Shown here in pieces: positions 4,934 through 7,527 of a stretch of 7,527 nucleotides of DNA. The notes below the pieces were generated by a model. The model had not been told where the DNA came from. It saw only the letters and a list, made by a program, of their open reading frames with translations, and searched no databases. Made by a program: the position numbers and the translations under genes. The stretch comes from JBEINZ01 sp040377825 (GTDB lineage: Bacteria; Pseudomonadota; Alphaproteobacteria; Rhizobiales; Ancalomicrobiaceae): contig JBEINZ010000162.1 of assembly GCA_040377825.1 (NCBI GenBank), positions 1-7,527 of the forward strand, read 5' to 3'. Each line of letters opens with the position of its first letter. Position 1 is the first letter of the stretch.

Positions 4934-5611
4934 TCACTCCGCTCCGTTCGACCATATCCCGCGGCCGGCGTCGCGCGCGGCCTGTAGGGCGGGGTTCAAG
5001 CGGGGATCGGCGGGATCGATCGGTTCGGCCCAGCCTTCGGCGACCAGACGCTCGGCAATTGAGCGTCCATCGATCTCGCAAACCGCGTCGAGCGCGCCGC
5101 TTTCGGGTGTCGCTGCGTCCGCCCGCGCGGGCCAGCAAACGACCAGCCGACCTCGGATCATCGCGGCGAAGCTGGTCATCGCGCGCAGCCCGCAAGCCCA
5201 ACGCGCGCCGTTCGGTCGCGCGCAAATGCGCTTGCGCTCGACCAACTTGACGCCGGCAAGGCGGAACGTCCGGCCATCCACTCGAAATCCCGTGCCGTCG
5301 ATACGCGTTTTGGGGCCGATCTTGACGAAGAGACGTCGGTCGACGACCGGCGGCGGACTATCCACGCGCGGACGGGTTTCCCGCGTCGGATCGATACGGA
5401 TTGGGATGGGAAGCCAAATCGGCGGCGGGTTCGGCGCCTCCGCGATGATCGCCGCCGAAGCCGGCGCGGTCGATGCCATGACGAGGAGCGCAAGCAATAG
5501 CGCCCGCGCGTGGTTTGCCGGATGCTGACGCGATTGACAGCGCAGGTCGGGCTGCCTATGGTCCCGGCCGATTTCGTGACGAGCGCGGGTCAAGTCCGCG
5601 CTCGTTTTCAT
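4934..5611 (-). CDS. Exported staphylococcal nuclease (TNase)-like protein, degenerate
   Basis: From the only ATG that leaves a complete signal (5611) the product is 225 residues. A hydrophobic core ALLLALLVMAST (about 37-48) followed by ASA-A suggests Sec export. Then comes a proline-rich linker (NPPPIWLPIPI) and a TNase fold at about 104-222, ending in the family pattern LVAEGWAEP…ALQAARDAGRGIW. The active site is worn: DGDT is DGTG, the Ca2+ ligand Asp40 is Lys122, Arg35 and Glu43 equivalents remain (Arg117, Glu125), and the YGR arginine is missing. Four cysteines (about 130, 140, 159, 178) could form disulfides in the periplasm. The start is doubtful: 5611 has no SD, gives an unusually long n-region, and overlaps the rpmJ promoter and leader hairpin. 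TTG 5497 is an alternative that leaves too little n-region. Nuclease activity is not assured. Confidence 0.75.
   Translation of the reverse strand: MKTSADLTRARHEIGRDHRQPDLRCQSRQHPANHARALLLALLVMASTAPASAAIIAEAPNPPPIWLPIPIRIDPTRETRPRVDSPPPVVDRRLFVKIGPKTRIDGTGFRVDGRTFRLAGVKLVERKRICARPNGARWACGLRAMTSFAAMIRGRLVVCWPARADAATPESGALDAVCEIDGRSIAERLVAEGWAEPIDPADPRLNPALQAARDAGRGIWSNGAE
5534..5562 (+). promoter_or_regulatory. Consensus sigma-70 promoter, probably for rpmJ
   Basis: A perfect TTGACA (5534-5539), 17-bp spacer and TATGGT (5557-5562) on the plus strand, the best housekeeping promoter in the window. Transcription would start near 5569, giving rpmJ a leader of about 130 nt. Confidence 0.65.
5578..5608 (+). 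terminator. Terminator-like hairpin in the rpmJ leader
   Basis: ACGAGCGCGG (5579-5588) pairs perfectly with CCGCGCTCGT (5596-5605) around a 7-nt loop, followed by a U run (5605-5608). It lies about 10 nt after the predicted start, so a full terminator would make a roughly 40-nt RNA. The U-tract is short, so it may instead act as an attenuator or 5' stabiliser. No plus-strand gene upstream needs a terminator here. Confidence 0.55.
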
Positions 5612-5699
5612 TCGCGTGCGTTCGCGCGGCTCCGGGTTTCGCCACGACTGCGTCGCGGCGCCGGGAATAGCGGACGGGCAAGCCTTCTGGTGACCGGTC

Positions 5700-5930
5700 A
5701 TGAAAATCAAGAACTCTCTTAAGTCGCTCCGTCTGCGTCACCGGGATAATCGCCTGGTCCGTCGCAGGGGTCGCGTCTATATCATCAATAAGACGAACCC
5801 GCGCTTCAAGGCGCGCCAGGGTGGAGCTTGGCCTTGGCGATTTTCTGTCCGGTGTTTGGGCGGGGCCTCCAAATTTGAAAACCTTGTGCGAAGTCGGCAC
5901 GATCGCGTGATCGTGCCGGTCCGGCTTTGA
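5700..5930 (+). CDS. rpmJ: 50S ribosomal protein L36 (bL36) with C-terminal extension
   Basis: Residues 1-41 (MKIKNSLKSLRLRHRDNRLV… to FKARQG) match the complete bL36 of alphaproteobacteria, the smallest protein of the large ribosomal subunit, which binds 23S rRNA. It is the zinc-free type with no cysteine. Normally a stop follows RQG; here the next codon is GGA, one substitution from TGA, and the frame runs 35 codons further (GAWPWRFSVRCLGG…VPVRL) to TGA 5928-5930. The extra tail looks like translated 3' UTR and contains a 10-bp hairpin. Either a natural stop loss or a sequencing error could explain it; the core ends at 5822. SD is weak (GGTGA 5690-5694). A TTGACA/TATGGT promoter lies upstream. 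Confidence 0.92.
   Translation: MKIKNSLKSLRLRHRDNRLVRRRGRVYIINKTNPRFKARQGGAWPWRFSVRCLGGASKFENLVRSRHDRVIVPVRL
5895..5918 (+). terminator. Strong hairpin 3' of the L36 core
   Basis: CGGCACGATC (5895-5904) and GATCGTGCCG (5909-5918) form a perfect 10-bp stem with a GCGT loop. It lies 73 bp past the canonical L36 end, where a terminator is expected, but is followed only by GTCCGGCTTT, so U-dependent termination would be weak. It may protect the mRNA 3' end. Confidence 0.45.
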
Positions 5931-5962
5931 CGAAACGCCGATCTGGGCTCTATGATCCCAGG

Positions 5963-6724
5963 ATGCGGGTTTTCTTTGTAGCGGCCGCGATGGCGGCCAT
6001 CGCACTGACTGGCTTCTTGGGCTTAGGCGCGGCGCGGCCCGCGCTGGCGCAGATGCGGAATGATACGCCGCCGCCGCCCCAAATACCGCAATTGCCGGAC
6101 GTTCCCGCGCCTCCAGCGCCAAAGGACCCGTCGTCGCGCGTTCCGCCGAGTACTGGCCTGCCACCGAGCCTGGAGCGACCCCAGACACCGGGCCGGCCTT
6201 CGCAGCGCGCCGCTTCCCCGGCCGTTTCCGCGCCGAAGAACGCGCAGCTGTCGCTCGACGATCTCTTCGCGCGGCTCAAAGCCGCGCCCACTCCGGACGC
6301 CGGAGAGATGGTCGCCCGCCAGATCGAAGCGCGGTGGCTGGCCTCGGGCAGCGAGACGATTGATCTCCTGATGATCCGCGCGATCGGCGCGATGAAGGGT
6401 AACGATCAGGGGCTTGCGCTCGATTTACTGGATTCGATCCTCGTCTTGAAGCCGGACTATGCCGAGGCCTGGAACCGCCGAGCCACGATCCACTTCCTCA
6501 AAAAAGATTTTGGCCGTTCCATCGCTGATGTGGAGCAGACCTTGCGACTGGAGCCGCGCCACTTCGGCGCGCTTGCCGGACTTGCGGCGATGCTGAAGGA
6601 CATGGACCGCAAGAAACAGGCGCTCGAAGTCTATCGTATGGTCGTTGATCTCTATCCGAGTCTTGAATCGGTTAAGAAGGATTTCGAACAGCTTTCCGTT
6701 GAGGTCGGCGGCCGCTCTCTTTGA
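5963..6724 (+). CDS. Secreted TPR-repeat protein
   Basis: A 253-residue protein with a signal peptide (RVFFVAAAMAAIALTGFLG, cleavage likely after ARPALA, residue 29) and therefore probably periplasmic. Residues 33-92 are a disordered Pro-rich linker. The C-terminal domain (96-250) has helical tetratricopeptide units: LDDLFARLKAAPTPDAGEMV, a unit around 146-165, DYAEAWNRRATIHFLKKDF (165-183), and RHFGALAGLAAMLKDMDRK (199-218). TPRs act as protein-binding scaffolds; no partner is indicated. I recall similar proteins as conserved but uncharacterised in Hyphomicrobiales. ATG 5963 is chosen because it begins the signal peptide; an earlier TTG (5927) adds only hydrophilic residues, and no clear SD is present. 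It follows rpmJ by 32 bp and may be cotranscribed by read-through. Confidence 0.85.
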   Translation: MRVFFVAAAMAAIALTGFLGLGAARPALAQMRNDTPPPPQIPQLPDVPAPPAPKDPSSRVPPSTGLPPSLERPQTPGRPSQRAASPAVSAPKNAQLSLDDLFARLKAAPTPDAGEMVARQIEARWLASGSETIDLLMIRAIGAMKGNDQGLALDLLDSILVLKPDYAEAWNRRATIHFLKKDFGRSIADVEQTLRLEPRHFGALAGLAAMLKDMDRKKQALEVYRMVVDLYPSLESVKKDFEQLSVEVGGRSL

Positions 6725-6948
6725 TCTGGGATCACCGGCGTCGGCCTCGCATGACGCAAGCGGAGCCGATTAGGCCGTCACCCGCGCGAACCGAAACCAC
6801 CCCCGACGCGTATTGCATCATCAGTTTCGATTGCCGCATCGGCACGGGAACCGGAGAGCCGCAAGCTGCGTTTAAGCTGACTTGATGGACCGTCTCGCGC
6901 CAGTGAAGCCCGAGTATTCTCCGACAGCTTCCCTCCAACATCCAACCG
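6725..6948. other. Intergenic stretch, nothing recognised
   Basis: No frame on either strand shows family motifs or an SD, and I found no clear hairpin with a T-tract or convincing promoter. It must hold the end of the TPR transcript and the start of the next unit. Confidence 0.4.
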
Positions 6949-7527
6949 ATGGGTCGCCGCATGATCTGGATCTTGATCGGTATGCTACTGCTCGTCCTCG
7001 GGCTCGGCGCGCTTTACTCTGCGGCGTTGGCGATGGCGAGCCGGCGCGCCCATCCCCCGGTTGGGGCATTCGCTGATATCGGTGGACGGCAGGTTCACTA
7101 TGTCGATGTGCCGAAAGAACCCGGCGGCCGCGCGAACGAGCCGGCCCTCGTGTTCATCCACGGCGCGAGCGGCAATCTGCTCGATCCGCTTCTCGCCTTT
7201 CGGGGTCCGTTCGAGGGCCGCCATCGACTGATCTTCGTGGATCGGCCGGGTTGTGGCTATTCGCAACGGATCGGTCGCGAAGATGCTGCTCCAGAGCAGC
7301 AAGCGGCCGTGGTCGCCGCCCTTCTCGATCGACTTGGGGTCGGCCGCGCGGTTCTGGTCGGCCATTCCTGGGGCGGCGCGGTGGCGGCGGCCTTCGCGGT
7401 GGATCACCCCGATCGGACCGCCGGCCTCGTCTTTCTATCGGCCGCGACGCATCCCTGGCCGGGCGGCGTCACCTGGTACTACCACTTGGCCGCGATGCCG
7501 GTGTTGGGGAGGCTCTTCAGCGCGACG
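6949..7527 (+). CDS. Membrane-anchored alpha/beta hydrolase, 3' truncated by window
   Basis: The frame is open to the window edge; 193 residues are visible. MGRR followed by WILIGMLLLVLGLGALYSAALAMA (7-30) is an N-terminal membrane anchor with positive charges inside. The alpha/beta hydrolase fold begins with GGRQVHYVD, then the oxyanion motif FIHGASGN (69-76), VDRPGCGYS (97-105) and the nucleophile elbow GHSWGG with Ser140. Asp and His of the triad lie beyond the window. The domain would face the periplasm if the anchor inserts N-in. ATG 6949 and ATG 6961 are both in frame without an SD; I prefer 6949 because it adds the RR before the membrane segment. The substrate cannot be told. Confidence 0.85.
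   Translation, partial: MGRRMIWILIGMLLLVLGLGALYSAALAMASRRAHPPVGAFADIGGRQVHYVDVPKEPGGRANEPALVFIHGASGNLLDPLLAFRGPFEGRHRLIFVDRPGCGYSQRIGREDAAPEQQAAVVAALLDRLGVGRAVLVGHSWGGAVAAAFAVDHPDRTAGLVFLSAATHPWPGGVTWYYHLAAMPVLGRLFSAT

Noticed and set aside
4869..5528. 219-codon plus-strand frame opposite the nuclease-like gene
   Set aside because: The minus strand has a recognisable TNase fold and signal peptide; the plus frame is Arg/Ser/Ala-rich and motif-free.
5556..6188. 210-codon minus-strand frame across rpmJ
   Set aside because: It lies antisense to the clearly recognised L36 and the TPR signal peptide and shows no domain.

Overview
This is a chromosomal segment of an alphaproteobacterium, most likely of the Hyphomicrobiales (Rhizobiales). 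The evidence is GC-rich coding sequence, a CpdR response regulator almost identical in layout to rhizobial ones, a cysteine-free 41-residue type L36, a proline-rich TPR lipobox-free secreted protein of a type common in this order, a suhB/mmgR-type small RNA, and an RpoH-type promoter plus ROSE-like leader before a small heat-shock gene. A Beijerinckiaceae/Methylocystaceae relative is possible but is only a guess. I see no phage, transposon or CRISPR sequence; this is core genome.

Layout: 1-156 holds the end (or a tiny stub) of a plus-strand frame and a bidirectional terminator. 157-609 (minus) is an Hsp20 chaperone, with a roughly 120-nt structured leader and a near-consensus sigma-32 promoter at 736-764. 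883-1821 (plus) is a lysophospholipase-like alpha/beta hydrolase. It converges on 1841-2659 (minus), a histidinol-phosphatase/inositol monophosphatase family enzyme. The 2660-3042 interval has no convincing protein gene but carries a 9-bp inverted repeat and an NtrC-like dyad. It leads to a small RNA gene (about 3043-3136, plus) with the unpaired UUUCCUCCCU box and terminator of the suhB/mmgR (alpha-r8) family. 3190-4080 (minus) is an N-formylglutamate amidohydrolase family protein, divergent from cpdR (4278-4637, plus). A tRNA-Val(GAC) lies at 4786-4860. 4934-5611 (minus) is an exported, degenerate staphylococcal-nuclease-like protein. 5700-5930 (plus) is ribosomal protein L36 with an unusual 35-residue tail caused by loss of the normal stop. 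5963-6724 (plus) is a secreted TPR protein, and from 6949 to the window edge a membrane-anchored alpha/beta hydrolase begins.

The window is a row of small independent transcription units rather than one pathway. Its most informative content is regulatory: two-layer heat control of the Hsp20 gene (RpoH promoter plus RNA thermometer), a trans-acting sRNA with anti-Shine-Dalgarno sequence and a possible nitrogen-control site, and an rpmJ leader in which a consensus promoter runs straight into a terminator-like hairpin. No wholly new multi-gene system is visible.
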